Shown one piece after another: positions 1-9,650 of a stretch of 64,000 nucleotides of DNA (the stretch's first letter is position 1; every line of letters begins with the position of its first letter). The stretch comes from Jannaschia faecimaris (GTDB lineage Bacteria > Pseudomonadota > Alphaproteobacteria > Rhodobacterales > Rhodobacteraceae): NCBI RefSeq assembly GCF_900107415.1, contig NZ_FNPX01000006.1, forward strand, positions 1 to 64,000, written 5' to 3'. The notes beneath the pieces are model-generated. The model was given only the letters and a program-made list of their open reading frames with translations, had not been told where the DNA came from and made no database searches. The position numbers and the translations under genes are program-made.

Positions 1-32
1 AAAGGGCACCCCGCCTAACCCGGGCTGCCCTT
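1..32 (-). terminator. possible terminator of the ClC gene
   Basis: Downstream of the ClC stop codon on the minus strand, bases 26-32 and 2-8 form a perfect 7-bp inverted repeat (AAGGGCA/TGCCCTT) with a GC-rich loop, and the strand ends in TTT at the window edge. The continuation lies outside the window, so the T-tract cannot be judged. Confidence 0.3.
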
Positions 33-52
33 CCTCTTGCCAATAATATCCC
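27..52 (-). repeat. dispersed GATATT...GAAG motif, copy 1
   Basis: Minus strand reads GGGATATTATTGGCAAGAGG followed by AAGGGC. It matches the pattern G(A/G)TATTT-n-G...A-n-A-GAAG seen at 5471, 5612, 23038 and 39262. It lies just after the ClC stop codon. Short AT-rich-then-GAAG motifs of this kind are frequent between genes in Rhodobacteraceae as far as I recall; their role is unknown to me. Confidence 0.45.
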
Positions 53-90
53 ACGGGGGCCCGGGGGTGTGAAACCACCGGTACCACGCG

Positions 91-1782
91 TCAGGAATGC
101 TCCTCCGCTGCCGTGGCGGCCAGGGCGCGGTTGTAGACCCGCAGCGCGTCGACCTGGAGCAGTACGCCCAGCACCTCGGGGGCCCCATCTCCATCGGTCA
201 GACGGGTCACGGCCAGGAAGTCCGAGTTCGACCGTTCGAACAGGGGCATCGCGGCCTCCAGCGTGTCGCCGGGTGCGACGAACAGCCCGTCATTCAAGGC
301 GCGTCGGATTCGGTCGTCCTTTGGCGCGCGGGGGTGGTCAGGGTATTTCATTACCGCTGAGACCTTGAACATCGCCAACAGGTAGGCTTGTGGCCCTGCC
401 GCGAGATGGATTCCGCGGCGTTCAAGCTGGGTCAGGAAGAACGACCGGTCGACCAACCGCCCCGACAGGGCCGAGGCGATTGATACCGCAATCATCACGG
501 CCAGCCCGGTTTGCCAATCGCCGGTCAATTCGAACACGATCAGGGTTGTTGAAATGGGAGCCCCCAAGACCGCCCCCGCCACTGCGCCCATGCCGGCCAG
601 GGCATAGAGCGTGCCCGAACCGGAGATGTCGGGGAAGACGGACGTCGCAATTTCACCGAAGGCCAGCCCGGCCAGCGCGCCGATCATCAGTGCCGGGGAA
701 AAGATACCCCCGCCCATACGGCCACCCATCGTGATCGACACGGCGACGACCTTGAGGACTGCGAATATGACCGCTTCGCGCAGCAGAAGGTCGCCGGTCA
801 GTGCGGCGGAGGTGGTTTCGTACCCGACGCCGATGATGTGCGGAAAAAAGATCGCGATGCCGCCCAGCATCAGACCCGAAAGGGCGGGGCGCAGCATGGG
901 CGGCATTCTAAGTGTGGACTGAAGTTCATTCGCCACATCTTCGGCGAAGAACACGGACCGCATCAGGACGAAGGCGATCAAGCCGGAGGTCAGGCCCAGC
1001 AGCAGGAATGCAGGCAACTCGATGTAGAAGGCCAGGGCCCCGGATTCAGGCAGGATGAATTCGGTCACGTCCCCGAAATACGAGCGGCTAATGACCGAGC
1101 CCGAGACGGCGGCGATTGTAATGGGGGCAAAAGCGTGGATCGCGAAGTGGCGCAGAACGACTTCCATGGCAAAGAGTGCGCCCGCCAAAGGCGCATTGAA
1201 ACTGGCCGCGACCCCGGCGGCCACGGCGCAGCCCAGAAGGTCCCGCCCGGTGACGCCATCCGCGTTGAGCTTGTTCGATACCCATCCAGCGATCATACCG
1301 ACCATGTGGACGACCGGGCCTTCTCGGCCCGTCGACCCACCCGATGACAGCGTGATGAGGGATGCCGCGATCGAGGCGAGGCCCGCGCGGCGTTCCACGC
1401 GGCCTTCCTTCATGGCTGAAGCCTGGATGACTTCTGCGGGGCCGCGGACGCGCGCGTCGGGAGTGAAGCGGGTCAGGATGTAACCCACGATCAGACCGCC
1501 CAGACAGGGCAGCATCAGGATCCAGAACCAAGGCAAGGTGGCCACAAAGCTGTGCAGTTTGCGCGGATCGTCGGTGCCGTAGAGGAAGGTCTGCAACGCC
1601 TGAATCGCCATCATGAAAGCCACGGCGGCATAACCTGAAGCGATTCCCACGATCAGGGCGATGAACCAGAACTGGATCTTGGACGGCCCGCGGTCGCGGA
1701 TCACCGCCCAGGTGCGGCGCAGCGGTGCCAGCAATATCGAGGCGCGCGGATCGGGGGGCGGATCGTCGGGGGTATCGATCAC
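91..1782 (-). CDS. ClC-family chloride channel/antiporter
   Basis: A 563-residue polytopic inner-membrane protein of the voltage-gated ClC chloride family, moving Cl- (and probably H+) across the membrane. The selectivity-filter segment GSTGREGP lies at residues 149-156, with the gating glutamate E154 preserved, which favours Cl-/H+ exchange over a simple channel. The second filter motif GGGIFSPAL is present further on. After the membrane core (about 35-465) there is a soluble tail of roughly 90 residues that looks like a partial CBS-type regulatory domain. The start codon is GTG at 1782-1780; the next gene on the opposite strand starts 64 bp away, so the two are divergently transcribed. Family assignment is secure; ion specificity is inferred. 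Confidence 0.93.
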   Translation of the reverse strand: MIDTPDDPPPDPRASILLAPLRRTWAVIRDRGPSKIQFWFIALIVGIASGYAAVAFMMAIQALQTFLYGTDDPRKLHSFVATLPWFWILMLPCLGGLIVGYILTRFTPDARVRGPAEVIQASAMKEGRVERRAGLASIAASLITLSSGGSTGREGPVVHMVGMIAGWVSNKLNADGVTGRDLLGCAVAAGVAASFNAPLAGALFAMEVVLRHFAIHAFAPITIAAVSGSVISRSYFGDVTEFILPESGALAFYIELPAFLLLGLTSGLIAFVLMRSVFFAEDVANELQSTLRMPPMLRPALSGLMLGGIAIFFPHIIGVGYETTSAALTGDLLLREAVIFAVLKVVAVSITMGGRMGGGIFSPALMIGALAGLAFGEIATSVFPDISGSGTLYALAGMGAVAGAVLGAPISTTLIVFELTGDWQTGLAVMIAVSIASALSGRLVDRSFFLTQLERRGIHLAAGPQAYLLAMFKVSAVMKYPDHPRAPKDDRIRRALNDGLFVAPGDTLEAAMPLFERSNSDFLAVTRLTDGDGAPEVLGVLLQVDALRVYNRALAATAAEEHS

Positions 1783-1845
1783 CAGCCCTTGTCCTTCCCG
1801 CGACCCTCACGCACCACTGTCGCGTCTGGAAAAGGGGAGGGGCCG

Positions 1846-3219
1846 ATGATCCCGCAAGACGCGCTGTCTGAACTTGAGGTGATGCTAGGCGAACGCCTGT
1901 CCACGGGAAAGAGCGATCTGGCGCTGCATGGCCGATCAGAAACCTATCATCCCGAAATGCCGCCCGATGCGGTCGTCTATCCGCTCTCGACCGAGGAGGT
2001 TGCGGGCATCGTGGGCATCTGCGCGCGTCACGGTGTCCCGGTGATCGGCTGGGGCACGGGCACGGCGCTGGAAGGCCATGCATCGGCCCTTAGGGGCGGG
2101 GTCACGGTAGACTTCAGGCACATGAACAAGGTGCTGGAGATCCTGCCCGAAGACATGCTGGTCCGGGTTCAACCCGGTTGCACACGCGAAGCGCTGAACA
2201 CCGAGTTGCGGGCGACGGGATTGTTTTTCCCCGTCGATCCCGGCTCGAATGCGTCGCTTGGCGGGATGGCGGCCACGCGGGCGTCTGGGACGACGGCGGT
2301 CAGATACGGCACGATGCGCGATCAGGTTCGGGCGCTGGAAGTTGTGCTGGCGGACGGGCGTGTGATCCGAACCGGGACACAGGCGCGCAAGTCGTCGGCC
2401 GGGTACGATCTGACCGGACTGTTCGTCGGGTCGGAGGGTACGCTGGGCCTGATGACGGAGTTGACGCTCAGGCTCTGGGGACAGCCGGAGGCCACGGCGG
2501 CGGCGGTCTGCGGCTTCGAGACGACCGGCGGCGCGATCGAGGCGGTGATCACGGCAATGCAGATGGGCCTCACGCCCGCGCGGATCGAATACGTCGACGT
2601 CGCAACGGTCCGCATTCTGAACGCGGCCGACGGTGCCGACTTGCCGGAACGTCCGCATCTGCTGCTGGAGTTCCATGGATCGGATGAGGTGGTGGAGTCC
2701 GAGGCCGCGCGGTTCGGCGACATCGCGGGCGATCTGGGGGGCAGCGGCTTTGCGTGGGCGACGCGCGCCGAGGATCGCACCCGGCTGTGGTCGATGCGGC
2801 ACCGGGCGTATCACACCATTTTGGCGACACGTCCCGGTGCCACGGCTGTGGTCACCGACGTCTGTGTGCCGATTTCGAAGTTGGGGGAGGCCATCGCGCG
2901 CGCGGCGGACGACATCGCGGCATCACCACTCGCCGGTCCGATCCTGGGGCATGTCGGCGATGGGAATTACCACGCGATTCTGATGGTGGACCGGGGGGAT
3001 GCGACAGAGATCGCGGAGGCCAAGCGATTGTCGGATGCGATGGTCGCCCATGCGTTGGAACTGGGTGGGACGGCCACGGGCGAACACGGCGTGGGCCTTG
3101 GAAAACTGCACTTGATGGAGGCGGAACACGGTGCCGCCTGGGACGTGATGGGGGCCGTAAAACGCGCGTTGGACCCGGACGGCCTGATGAACCCCGGCAA
3201 GGTTGTGCGCCAGAACTGA
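1846..3219 (+). CDS. FAD-binding oxidase, GlcD / D-lactate dehydrogenase (cytochrome) type
   Basis: A 457-residue flavoprotein of the FAD-binding type 4 (PCMH/VAO) family, whose members oxidise D-2-hydroxy acids such as D-lactate or glycolate and pass electrons to cytochrome or quinone. N-terminal FAD-domain motifs GWGTGTALEGHA and PGSNASLGGMAATRASGTTAVRYG are present; the C-terminal FAD-oxidase domain has GHVGDGNYH (metal/substrate histidines) and TGEHGVGLGK near the end. I chose ATG at 1846 because a strong Shine-Dalgarno (AAGGGGAGG, 1832-1840) precedes it; an in-frame TTG at 1789 lacks one. It is a single gene, divergent from the ClC gene. The closest functional label is cytochrome-type D-lactate dehydrogenase, but the substrate cannot be read from sequence. 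Confidence 0.9.
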   Translation: MIPQDALSELEVMLGERLSTGKSDLALHGRSETYHPEMPPDAVVYPLSTEEVAGIVGICARHGVPVIGWGTGTALEGHASALRGGVTVDFRHMNKVLEILPEDMLVRVQPGCTREALNTELRATGLFFPVDPGSNASLGGMAATRASGTTAVRYGTMRDQVRALEVVLADGRVIRTGTQARKSSAGYDLTGLFVGSEGTLGLMTELTLRLWGQPEATAAAVCGFETTGGAIEAVITAMQMGLTPARIEYVDVATVRILNAADGADLPERPHLLLEFHGSDEVVESEAARFGDIAGDLGGSGFAWATRAEDRTRLWSMRHRAYHTILATRPGATAVVTDVCVPISKLGEAIARAADDIAASPLAGPILGHVGDGNYHAILMVDRGDATEIAEAKRLSDAMVAHALELGGTATGEHGVGLGKLHLMEAEHGAAWDVMGAVKRALDPDGLMNPGKVVRQN

Positions 3220-3251
3220 CGGGGCGGCCGATTTCGCGTCGTTCGCGTCGG

Positions 3252-3593
3252 TCAGATCTGTTCGACGGTGACCTTGCCGGCATAAAACGCAAGATACCCC
3301 TCGATCGCCTTCGCGTCGGGGTTGGTAACGCTTTCATAGGTCCAGGCGACATCGGGAATGCTGGAAGATTGGCCGACATAACTGTAGTAGGCAGCGTTGC
3401 CCTTGTGCGGGCAATGGGTCTTCGAGTCCGTTCTCTCGAACAGGGCCATCGCGATGTCCTTGCGCGGAAAGTAGATCACGAATGGCTGGTCGCCTTCGAC
3501 CAGAGACAGGGCATTCTTGCTCTCCACGATGACACCGTCATCACTGCGAACCGTCCAGATGCCGGTGGCGGGGGTCACTTTGATCGTCGTCAT
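3252..3593 (-). CDS. DUF427 domain protein
   Basis: A 113-residue small soluble protein that is almost entirely one DUF427 domain. Typical features are the central FPRKDI and KTHCPHKGNAAYYS segments, including the Cys-Pro-His-Lys-Gly stretch characteristic of the family. No function is established for the family. A good ribosome binding site (AAGGAG) lies just before the ATG at 3593. It is transcribed towards the FAD oxidase (convergent, 32 bp between stop codons) and downstream of the aminopeptidase with 55 bp between, so it could be independently expressed. Confidence 0.9.
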   Translation of the reverse strand: MTTIKVTPATGIWTVRSDDGVIVESKNALSLVEGDQPFVIYFPRKDIAMALFERTDSKTHCPHKGNAAYYSYVGQSSSIPDVAWTYESVTNPDAKAIEGYLAFYAGKVTVEQI

Positions 3594-3648
3594 GGCGGCA
3601 CTCCTTGCGATTGACGGACACTAACCGCCCGTTGCCAAAGATGAAAGG

Positions 3649-5427
3649 TCAGAGCGGCGCGCACATTGCGGCAAGCCATGCACGATCGGCCCCGTCAACG
3701 CGCGGGCCGACCTTGGCCAGGACCCCTGCGTGGTACGCATCGAGCCATGCGCGTTCCTCGCGCGAGAGCAGATCCAACTCGATCAGGCGTCGGTCGATGG
3801 GTACTTGGGTCAGCGTCATGAAGTGCAGCATGTCGCGGTCGTCGCCCGTCTCGGGGCGTGGTGCCGACTCGACGACGATCAAGTTCTCGATGCGGATACC
3901 GAATTCACCCTCCCGGTAATATCCCGGTTCATTCGACAGGATCATACCGGGCTCCAGCGGCACCTGGCTGATCCGGCTGATCCGGGCGGGGCCATCGTGG
4001 ACACCCAGATAGACGCCGACGCCGTGCCCGGTGCCGTGGTCGTAGTCGCGGTGCTCCATCCAGAGGGGCGCGCGCGCCAGCACGTCCAGATGCGCCCCAG
4101 CCACCCCGATGGGGAAGCGCGTGCGGCTAACGGCGATCATCCCCTGCAAGACACGGGTGAAGGCGTGGCGGATCTGGACGGGGGGATTGCCCAACGGCAC
4201 GGTACGGGTGATGTCCGTTGTTCCATCCTCGTATTGCCCGCCCGAGTCGACCAGTATCACGCTGTCGGTATCCAGCGTGCGGTTCGTCTCCCGATTGACG
4301 CGGTAATGCACGATCGCTCCGTTCGGGCCGGTGCCGGCGATCGTCTCAAAGCTTATATCGCGCAAGTAATTGGTATCGCGGCGAAACCCCTCAAGCGCAG
4401 TCACGACGTCGATTTCGGTCGTCTCGGGCGTGCGATCCTGGTCTAGCCATCGCAGGAACCGGACCATGGCCGCGCCGTCGCGCAGGTGTGCTTCGGTCGT
4501 TGCGGCGATTTCCGCGTCGGTCTTGATCGCGCGGGGCAGGGCGAAGGGATCGGTGATCCGCTGGCCGTTGGCCAGCATCTCAGCCAGCGCGACAGGGCAT
4601 GTGGCAGGGTCATAGCCCACGCGCTTGGCCAGCCCCCGCAGCAGCCGACCCATGTCGCCGGGCGGAGTGATCCGGATGTCGGGACCCAGTTGTTCGGTCA
4701 CGGGTGCCGCCTTTTCGGGCGCGCAGAACAGATCGACGCTGGCATCGCCATGCAGCACGGCGAAACACTGCGGCACCGGGGTGCGCGCGATGTCGCCACC
4801 ACGAATGTTCAAAAGCCAGGCGATGGCTTCGGGCTGGTTCGTCAGTGCCGCATCTACACCAAGGGCTTTCAGGTTGGCGGCAATCTCGGTGCGCTTTTCC
4901 AAGGCGGATTTACCCGCCAGCGCCTCGGGGTAGGCCGTCATCGCGGCGGCGGGGGCGGGGGGGCGAGCATCCCAGATTGCATCGACGCCGTTTTGACAAG
5001 CCACGAAGGTGAAGGCCTCAAGCGCCCGCAAGCCCTCAATCTGGGACACGGGATGCAGCATCGGGTCGAACCCGACGCGGCCGCCAGTCGGCAGGGCCCC
5101 CGGCAACCAGTCTGCCAGCCCAGTCACGGGCCAGTTCACGGTTTCGAACGTGTCCGGATCGGTCTGGGCCCTGACTTGTACGGTGTAGCGTCCGTCCGTG
5201 AAAACTGCGGCCCGGTCGCGCAGAACGATGACAAACCCCGCCGATCCGGTGAAGCCCGAGATATAGGCCATGCGTTCGTCGCAGGGCGCAACGTATTCAC
5301 CCTGATGGGCGTCTGCGCGGGGCACGATGAAGGCATCAAGCCCCTGAGCCGCCATCCAGTCGCGGAGCCGGGCCACACGCGGCGGGGCGGCATCGGGGCG
5401 TGCGGTGACGTCGAAGGATTGGAACAT
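3649..5427 (-). CDS. Xaa-Pro aminopeptidase (peptidase family M24B)
   Basis: A 592-residue cytosolic metallopeptidase removing N-terminal residues that precede proline. It has the three-part layout of the long, eukaryote-like aminopeptidase P: two creatinase-like N-terminal domains followed by a pita-bread catalytic domain (about residues 315-540). Metal ligands are visible: the two aspartates in DSGGQYEDGTTDITRT, the histidine motif GTGHGVGVYLGVHDGP, the glutamate in LSNEPGYY and the final glutamate in GIRIENLIVV. Length fits this subgroup (about 600) rather than the 440-residue E. coli PepP. It stands alone; its promoter region is the 253-bp gap to cobT, which also contains two copies of the dispersed motif. 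Confidence 0.95.
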   Translation of the reverse strand: MFQSFDVTARPDAAPPRVARLRDWMAAQGLDAFIVPRADAHQGEYVAPCDERMAYISGFTGSAGFVIVLRDRAAVFTDGRYTVQVRAQTDPDTFETVNWPVTGLADWLPGALPTGGRVGFDPMLHPVSQIEGLRALEAFTFVACQNGVDAIWDARPPAPAAAMTAYPEALAGKSALEKRTEIAANLKALGVDAALTNQPEAIAWLLNIRGGDIARTPVPQCFAVLHGDASVDLFCAPEKAAPVTEQLGPDIRITPPGDMGRLLRGLAKRVGYDPATCPVALAEMLANGQRITDPFALPRAIKTDAEIAATTEAHLRDGAAMVRFLRWLDQDRTPETTEIDVVTALEGFRRDTNYLRDISFETIAGTGPNGAIVHYRVNRETNRTLDTDSVILVDSGGQYEDGTTDITRTVPLGNPPVQIRHAFTRVLQGMIAVSRTRFPIGVAGAHLDVLARAPLWMEHRDYDHGTGHGVGVYLGVHDGPARISRISQVPLEPGMILSNEPGYYREGEFGIRIENLIVVESAPRPETGDDRDMLHFMTLTQVPIDRRLIELDLLSREERAWLDAYHAGVLAKVGPRVDGADRAWLAAMCAPL

Positions 5428-5470
5428 CGGAACCTCGGTCTGGTGGGGGTGCGGCTGCGCCGTCGTGTTC

Positions 5471-5497
5471 TGAGTATTTGTGAAACGGAGAAGCGCG
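5471..5497 (+). repeat. dispersed GAGTATTT...GAGAAG motif, copy 2
   Basis: Plus strand TGAGTATTTGTGAAACGGAG then AAGCGCG, in the 253-bp gap upstream of the aminopeptidase gene. It is nearly identical to the copy at 23038 (TGAGTATTTGTGAAGCAGAG). Confidence 0.5.
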
Positions 5498-5611
5498 AAA
5501 CCTTTTCTTAATCACGCCTTGCGAAGTTGGCTGCACGGTACAGGCTGGAGAGCCGATGACCGCAAGCGGAGAAGCCCCCGTCACCCGAGAAACCGACGGA
5601 CGGTGGGGCGG

Positions 5612-5659
5612 ACCGTGCTTCTCTGCTTTGAAAATACTCCCCCGCCGGAGGCGTCCGGC
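5612..5659 (-). terminator. cobT terminator hairpin plus dispersed motif, copy 3
   Basis: On the minus strand, 22 bp after the cobT stop, a GC-rich hairpin (GCCGGA-cgcc-TCCGGC, 5659-5644) is followed by GGGGGAGTATTTTCAAAG and then CAGAGAAGC. The short T run makes this a plausible intrinsic terminator, and the tail is a copy of the dispersed GAGTATTT...GAGAAG motif. Confidence 0.5.
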
Positions 5660-5680
5660 AGAGGGAAGGTCGGTCCACCG

Positions 5681-7555
5681 TCAGGATGCCCTGCGCATTC
5701 CCTTGACGCGCGCGCGGGCACGCGGGTCGCTGTCGAAGAGGCTGGCAAGTTGTTCGGTCATGGCACCCGCAAGTTGCTCCACGTCGGTGATCGTGACGGC
5801 CCTGTCGTAATAGCGTGTCACGTCGTGGCCGATGCCGATGGCCAGGAGTTCCACGGCCTTGCGCTTCTCGACCATGGCGATGACGTCGCGCAGGTGCTTT
5901 TCAAGGTAATTAGCGGGGTTCACCGAGAGAGTGGAATCGTCCACTGGCGCACCATCCGAGATCACCATCAGGATCTTGCGGGCCTCGGGGCGGGCGGTCG
6001 CGCGGCGGTGCGCCCATTCCAGCGCCTCTCCGTCGATGTTTTCCTTCAGCAGGCCCTCTTTCATCATCAAGCCAAGGTTCGGGCGTACCCTGCGCCAAGG
6101 CGCGTCGGCAGATTTGTAGATAATGTGGCGCAGGTCGTTCAGGCGACCCGGCGTGGCAGGGCGACCGTCTTTCAACCAGGCTTCGCGCGAGAGTCCGCCC
6201 TTCCAGGCGCGGGTGGTAAAGCCGAGGATCTCCACTTTGACGCCGCACCGTTCCAGCGTGCGGGCCAGTACGTCGGCACAGATCGCAGCAATCGAGATGG
6301 GGCGTCCACGCATGGATCCGGAGTTGTCCAGCAGCAGCGTCACGCAGGTGTCGCGGAATTCGGTATCGCGCTCCATTTTGAACGAAAGGGGTGTCGTCGG
6401 GTTGGCTACGACGCGGGCCAGACGTCCGGCGTCAAGAATGCCTTCCTCCAGGTCGAATTCCCAAGAGCGGTTCTGCTGTGCCTGAAGGCGGCGCTGCAAC
6501 TTGTTGGCAAGGCGCGACACGGCCCCCTTGAGCGGCTCCAACTGCTGATCGAGATAGGCGCGCAGCCGTTCCAGCTCGGCGGGTTCGGCCAGATCCTCGG
6601 CTCCGACCACTTCGTCGAAGGCTTCGGTATAGACGGTGTAGTTTGGATCGGCGTCGGACACGGGCTGCGGCGCGGGGGGCTCGCCCTGTTCGTCGGAGTC
6701 GGGCATCTCCGCCTCTTCGCCCATTTCCTCGTCGGCCATGTCATCCATGGAGACCTGCGCCTGGCTGGGGTCGTCCTGCTGATCCTGCGACTGTTCGGGG
6801 CTGGCCTCGTCGTCCTGCTCCTGATCTTCGTCGTCGCCGGTGGAGTCGGGTTCCTGTTCGTCCTCGTCGGTTTCGCCCTCCTCCTCCTGATCCTCGTCTT
6901 CCTGGTCCGGGTCGTCGCCCAACTGGTCGCCGTAGCCCAGGTCGTCGATCATCTGGCGGGCCAGACGTGCGAAGGCTGTCTGGTCGGCCAGAACGTCGTC
7001 AATTCCATCGAGACGGTCGCCCGTCGATTCCTCGATGAATCCGCGCCAAAGGTCGAGCGCGTTTTCCGCCCCCTTTGGTAAGGCACGGCCGGTGGCCTGT
7101 TGCCGCACCCAGTATCCGACGGCGGTGGCCAACGGAATCTGCGCCTTGTCCTTCACGTCGCCATAGCCCCTGCGGGTGGCATCGACGTTGATCTTGGCGT
7201 CGATGTTGCCGGCCGTACCGGGCATTGTGCGCGCGCCCACGGCCTCGCAGCGGGCGGTTTCCATTGCTTCGTACAGTTCGCGCGCCATGTTGCCTTGCGG
7301 CATGTATTTTGCATTCACTCCGGCGTCGTGGTGCCGGTGGCGCAGCGCGTAGGCATCGGCCGTGCCGCGCGCCAGCATCACCTCATCGCGGGTCATCCGG
7401 CGGGAGACCTGAGGCAGGCGGATCGAGTCGTTCGTCTGGCCTGACGGATCGACGGAGAAGGTGACGGAAAGCTCCGTGTCGTCGGCCAGCGTCTTTGTCG
7501 CTTCGGCCAGTGCCTTCTTGAACGGATCAGCGGGATTGTCGGTGGGTTTGCTCAT
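5681..7555 (-). CDS. cobT: cobaltochelatase subunit CobT
   Basis: A 624-residue subunit of the aerobic (late-insertion) cobaltochelatase CobNST, which inserts Co2+ into hydrogenobyrinic acid a,c-diamide with ATP hydrolysis during cobalamin synthesis. The N-terminal half is the CobT domain; residues of about 205-310 are a very acidic, low-complexity linker of Asp/Glu/Gln; the C-terminal half is a von Willebrand factor A domain with the MIDAS motif DNSGS near residue 410. CobT forms the two-tier ring with AAA+ CobS, whose gene lies just upstream on the same strand, separated by a small plus-strand gene. CobN is not in the window. Length is typical (about 620-635). Confidence 0.97.
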   Translation of the reverse strand: MSKPTDNPADPFKKALAEATKTLADDTELSVTFSVDPSGQTNDSIRLPQVSRRMTRDEVMLARGTADAYALRHRHHDAGVNAKYMPQGNMARELYEAMETARCEAVGARTMPGTAGNIDAKINVDATRRGYGDVKDKAQIPLATAVGYWVRQQATGRALPKGAENALDLWRGFIEESTGDRLDGIDDVLADQTAFARLARQMIDDLGYGDQLGDDPDQEDEDQEEEGETDEDEQEPDSTGDDEDQEQDDEASPEQSQDQQDDPSQAQVSMDDMADEEMGEEAEMPDSDEQGEPPAPQPVSDADPNYTVYTEAFDEVVGAEDLAEPAELERLRAYLDQQLEPLKGAVSRLANKLQRRLQAQQNRSWEFDLEEGILDAGRLARVVANPTTPLSFKMERDTEFRDTCVTLLLDNSGSMRGRPISIAAICADVLARTLERCGVKVEILGFTTRAWKGGLSREAWLKDGRPATPGRLNDLRHIIYKSADAPWRRVRPNLGLMMKEGLLKENIDGEALEWAHRRATARPEARKILMVISDGAPVDDSTLSVNPANYLEKHLRDVIAMVEKRKAVELLAIGIGHDVTRYYDRAVTITDVEQLAGAMTEQLASLFDSDPRARARVKGMRRAS

Positions 7556-7820
7556 GCAGGTGATAAATCATCCGAAGCGGGCGGGAGCAATGGTTTCGAC
7601 TTGCCGTTCTGTGGCGTGGGCCGATTGGCGCAAGCCCCATGACGCTTGCTGTGACGTGTTGGGAGGCGTATCGTGCGCTCATGCCCCGAATACAGCCTGA
7701 TGGCACGCGGGGCCGGGATCATCGCCCCTGACCGTTCGGTCCGGGCAACCCTGGTTCATCTCTTGCAATATCAAGCGGTCCGGGTGCCCAACATCGGGGT
7801 CCGCCTCGAAAGGAAAGACC

Positions 7821-7955
7821 ATGGGTAAGGGCGACAAACAAAAGGGCAACCGCGAAGTGAAGAAGCCGAAGAAGGAGGTGGTGAAAGCTCCGCTTGCCAC
7901 TCCATCGGCAAATTCCCGCGCTGACCTGATCGTTGCGGGCAAAAAGGTGAAATAG
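7821..7955 (+). CDS. 44-residue Lys-rich small protein
   Basis: A short, strongly basic protein beginning MGKGDKQKGNREVKKPKKE and ending in ADLIVAGKKVK. It is preceded by AAAGGAAAG, a good Shine-Dalgarno, 4 bases before the ATG. Small proteins with the same NREVKKPKKE-type opening are, as I recall, widespread in alphaproteobacteria and pseudomonads as uncharacterised proteins; I cannot give a function. It is on the strand opposite to cobS and cobT and lies between them, and is followed by a strong hairpin shared with the end of cobS. RNA or ribosome binding is conceivable from the charge but is only a guess. Confidence 0.75.
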   Translation: MGKGDKQKGNREVKKPKKEVVKAPLATPSANSRADLIVAGKKVK

Positions 7956-7964
7956 CGCGCTTTG

Positions 7965-7992
7965 GCCCCCTTTCGACGGATCGGAAGGGGGC
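7965..7992. terminator. hairpin between convergent small gene and cobS
   Basis: A 10-bp stem (GCCCCCTTTC, 7965-7974, with GGAAGGGGGC, 7983-7992, one G-T pair) with an 8-base loop lies 10 bp after the small gene's stop and 7 bp beyond the cobS stop on the other strand. No T-run follows on either side, so termination efficiency is uncertain; position suggests a bidirectional terminator. Confidence 0.5.
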
Positions 7993-7998
7993 AGTCGC

Positions 7999-8985
7999 TC
8001 AGCCGAGTGACAGGCTCGCGGCGCTCTCGGGCAGTTCCTCGTCGAAGCAGCGCTGGTAGAACTCCGCGACGGTCTGCCGCTCCAGTTCGTCGCACTTGTT
8101 GAGGAACGTCAGGCGGAAAGAATAGCCCACGTCGCGGAAGATCTCGGCATTCTGGGCCCAGGCGAGAACCGTGCGCGGCGACATGACGGTGGACAGATCA
8201 CCGTTCATGAAGGCCGTGCGCGTAAGGTCGGCGACGGTCACCATACGGCTGATGGTCTGGCGGCCTTTTTCGCTGTTGTAATGCGGATTCTTGGCGAGAA
8301 CGATGTTCGTCTCGGCGTCGTGGCTCAGGTAGTTGAGCGTGGCCACCAGCGACCAGCGGTCCATCTGGGCTTGGTTGATTTGCTGTGTGCCGTGATACAG
8401 GCCCGTCGTGTCGCCCAGGCCGACGGTGTTCGCCGTCGCGAACAGGCGGAAGCTGGGGTGCGGCTCGATAATGGTGTTTTGATCCATCAGGGTCAGTTTG
8501 CCGTCGGTTTCCAGGACCCGCTGGATCACGAACATAACGTCGGCGCGGCCCGCATCGTATTCGTCGAACACGATCGCTACGGGGTTGCGCAGGGCCCACG
8601 GCAGAATGCCCTCGTGGAATTCAGTGACCTGAACGCCGTCCTTCAGGCGGATCGCATCCTTGCCGATCAGGTCGATACGGCTGATGTGGCTGTCGAGGTT
8701 GACGCGCACGCAGGGCCAGTTAAGACGCGCGGCGACTTGTTCGATGTGCGTCGACTTGCCCGTCCCGTGGTAGCCTTGGATCATCACGCGGCGGTTCCAG
8801 CCAAATCCGGCAAGGATGGCCAGCGTGGTGTCTGGATCGAATTTGTAGGTCGGGTCGATGACGGGTACCCGGTCGGAGGCCTCTTCGAAGCCCTTGACGG
8901 TCATGTCGCTGTCGATTCCGAACATTTCGCGGACGGAAATGTCCTTGGTCGGAAGTGCGTTCATATCCGTTGCCCCGTCAGCCAT
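7999..8985 (-). CDS. cobS: cobaltochelatase subunit CobS (AAA+ ATPase)
   Basis: A 328-residue AAA+ ATPase that powers the CobNST cobaltochelatase. Walker A is GYHGTGKS at residues 71-78, Walker B is the IVFDEYDAG segment, and the sensor region TANTVGLGD follows. An in-frame extension upstream to 9186 exists, but ATG at 8985 has the right Shine-Dalgarno (AAGGAG) and gives the usual family length, so I start there. It is divergent from the ECF sigma gene (68 bp between starts) and upstream of cobT on the same strand, from which it is separated by the 44-residue gene; whether cobS and cobT share one transcript is not certain because of the hairpin at 7965-7992. Confidence 0.96.
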   Translation of the reverse strand: MADGATDMNALPTKDISVREMFGIDSDMTVKGFEEASDRVPVIDPTYKFDPDTTLAILAGFGWNRRVMIQGYHGTGKSTHIEQVAARLNWPCVRVNLDSHISRIDLIGKDAIRLKDGVQVTEFHEGILPWALRNPVAIVFDEYDAGRADVMFVIQRVLETDGKLTLMDQNTIIEPHPSFRLFATANTVGLGDTTGLYHGTQQINQAQMDRWSLVATLNYLSHDAETNIVLAKNPHYNSEKGRQTISRMVTVADLTRTAFMNGDLSTVMSPRTVLAWAQNAEIFRDVGYSFRLTFLNKCDELERQTVAEFYQRCFDEELPESAASLSLG

Positions 8986-9053
8986 TGATCCGTCTCCTTG
9001 CAGCCAAGTGCCCGGATGCAACATAAGGGGCGTAATCGCAAGAGAGGGCAGGC

Positions 9054-9650
9054 GTGCAAATGCGCGCAGCGCCTCCAAATGCGGGACGTTGGAGAGACAG
9101 CTTGGCCACACGTGATGACTTGGAAAGGTGGCTTGCGGGGGCTGCGCTTGGGGACCGGGCGGCGTTCGGGCACCTTTATGATGCAACGGCGGCGAAACTG
9201 TTCGGCGTCGCCCTGCGTGTATTGGGCAACAGAGCCGAAGCCGAGGACGCCTTGCAGGACATCTACGTCAAGATCTGGCGCAACGCCGACCGCTACCGGG
9301 TGAACGGATTATCGCCGATCACGTGGCTGGCTACAGTTGCGCGTAATCACTGCATCGACATTCTGCGGCGGAAACGCGCCGAAGTGGGGCGGAGCGAGAT
9401 GCCAGCCGACGATGTGTTGCGTGATCTTGCGCCGGGACCGGAGGCCAATGCCATCGCCAAGGGCGAGGCGAAGGCGATCGTTGATTGCCTGGCCGAGTTG
9501 GAGGCCGCGCGTAGCGAGGCGGTCCGACGCGCCTATCTGGAGGGTGAAACCTACGCCGAGTTGGCCGCTCGATTCGACGTGCCACTGAATACGATGCGGA
9601 CCTGGCTGCGCCGCAGCCTGATCGCCCTGCGGGAGTGTCTGAGCCGATGA
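9054..9650 (+). CDS. ECF-type RNA polymerase sigma factor (SigK-like)
   Basis: A 198-residue group IV sigma factor. Region 2 is visible as [21 protein letters not shown] and the melting/-10 segment ending in [16 protein letters not shown]; region 4 is the C-terminal helix-turn-helix, [26 protein letters not shown]. The start is uncertain: GTG at 9054 or ATG at 9060. Its stop overlaps the ATG of the anti-sigma gene (ATGA), so the pair is translationally coupled. With the RskA-like partner and fasciclin protein that follow, it resembles the SigK-RskA module of mycobacteria, in which the sigma factor drives fasciclin-domain antigens. The activating signal is unknown. Confidence 0.92.
   Translation: MQMRAAPPNAGRWRDSLATRDDLERWLAGAALGDRAAFGHLYDATAAKLFGVALRVLGNRAEAEDALQDIYVKIWRNADRYRVNGLSPITWLATVARNHCIDILRRKRAEVGRSEMPADDVLRDLAPGPEANAIAKGEAKAIVDCLAELEAARSEAVRRAYLEGETYAELAARFDVPLNTMRTWLRRSLIALRECLSR

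Noticed and set aside
5480-7081. Long plus-strand frame with a very hydrophobic end (Leu/Val/Phe-rich) opposite cobT
   Set aside because: It is the reverse complement of the acidic Asp/Glu/Gln linker of CobT, which necessarily reads as hydrophobic on the other strand; CobT is a clear family member.
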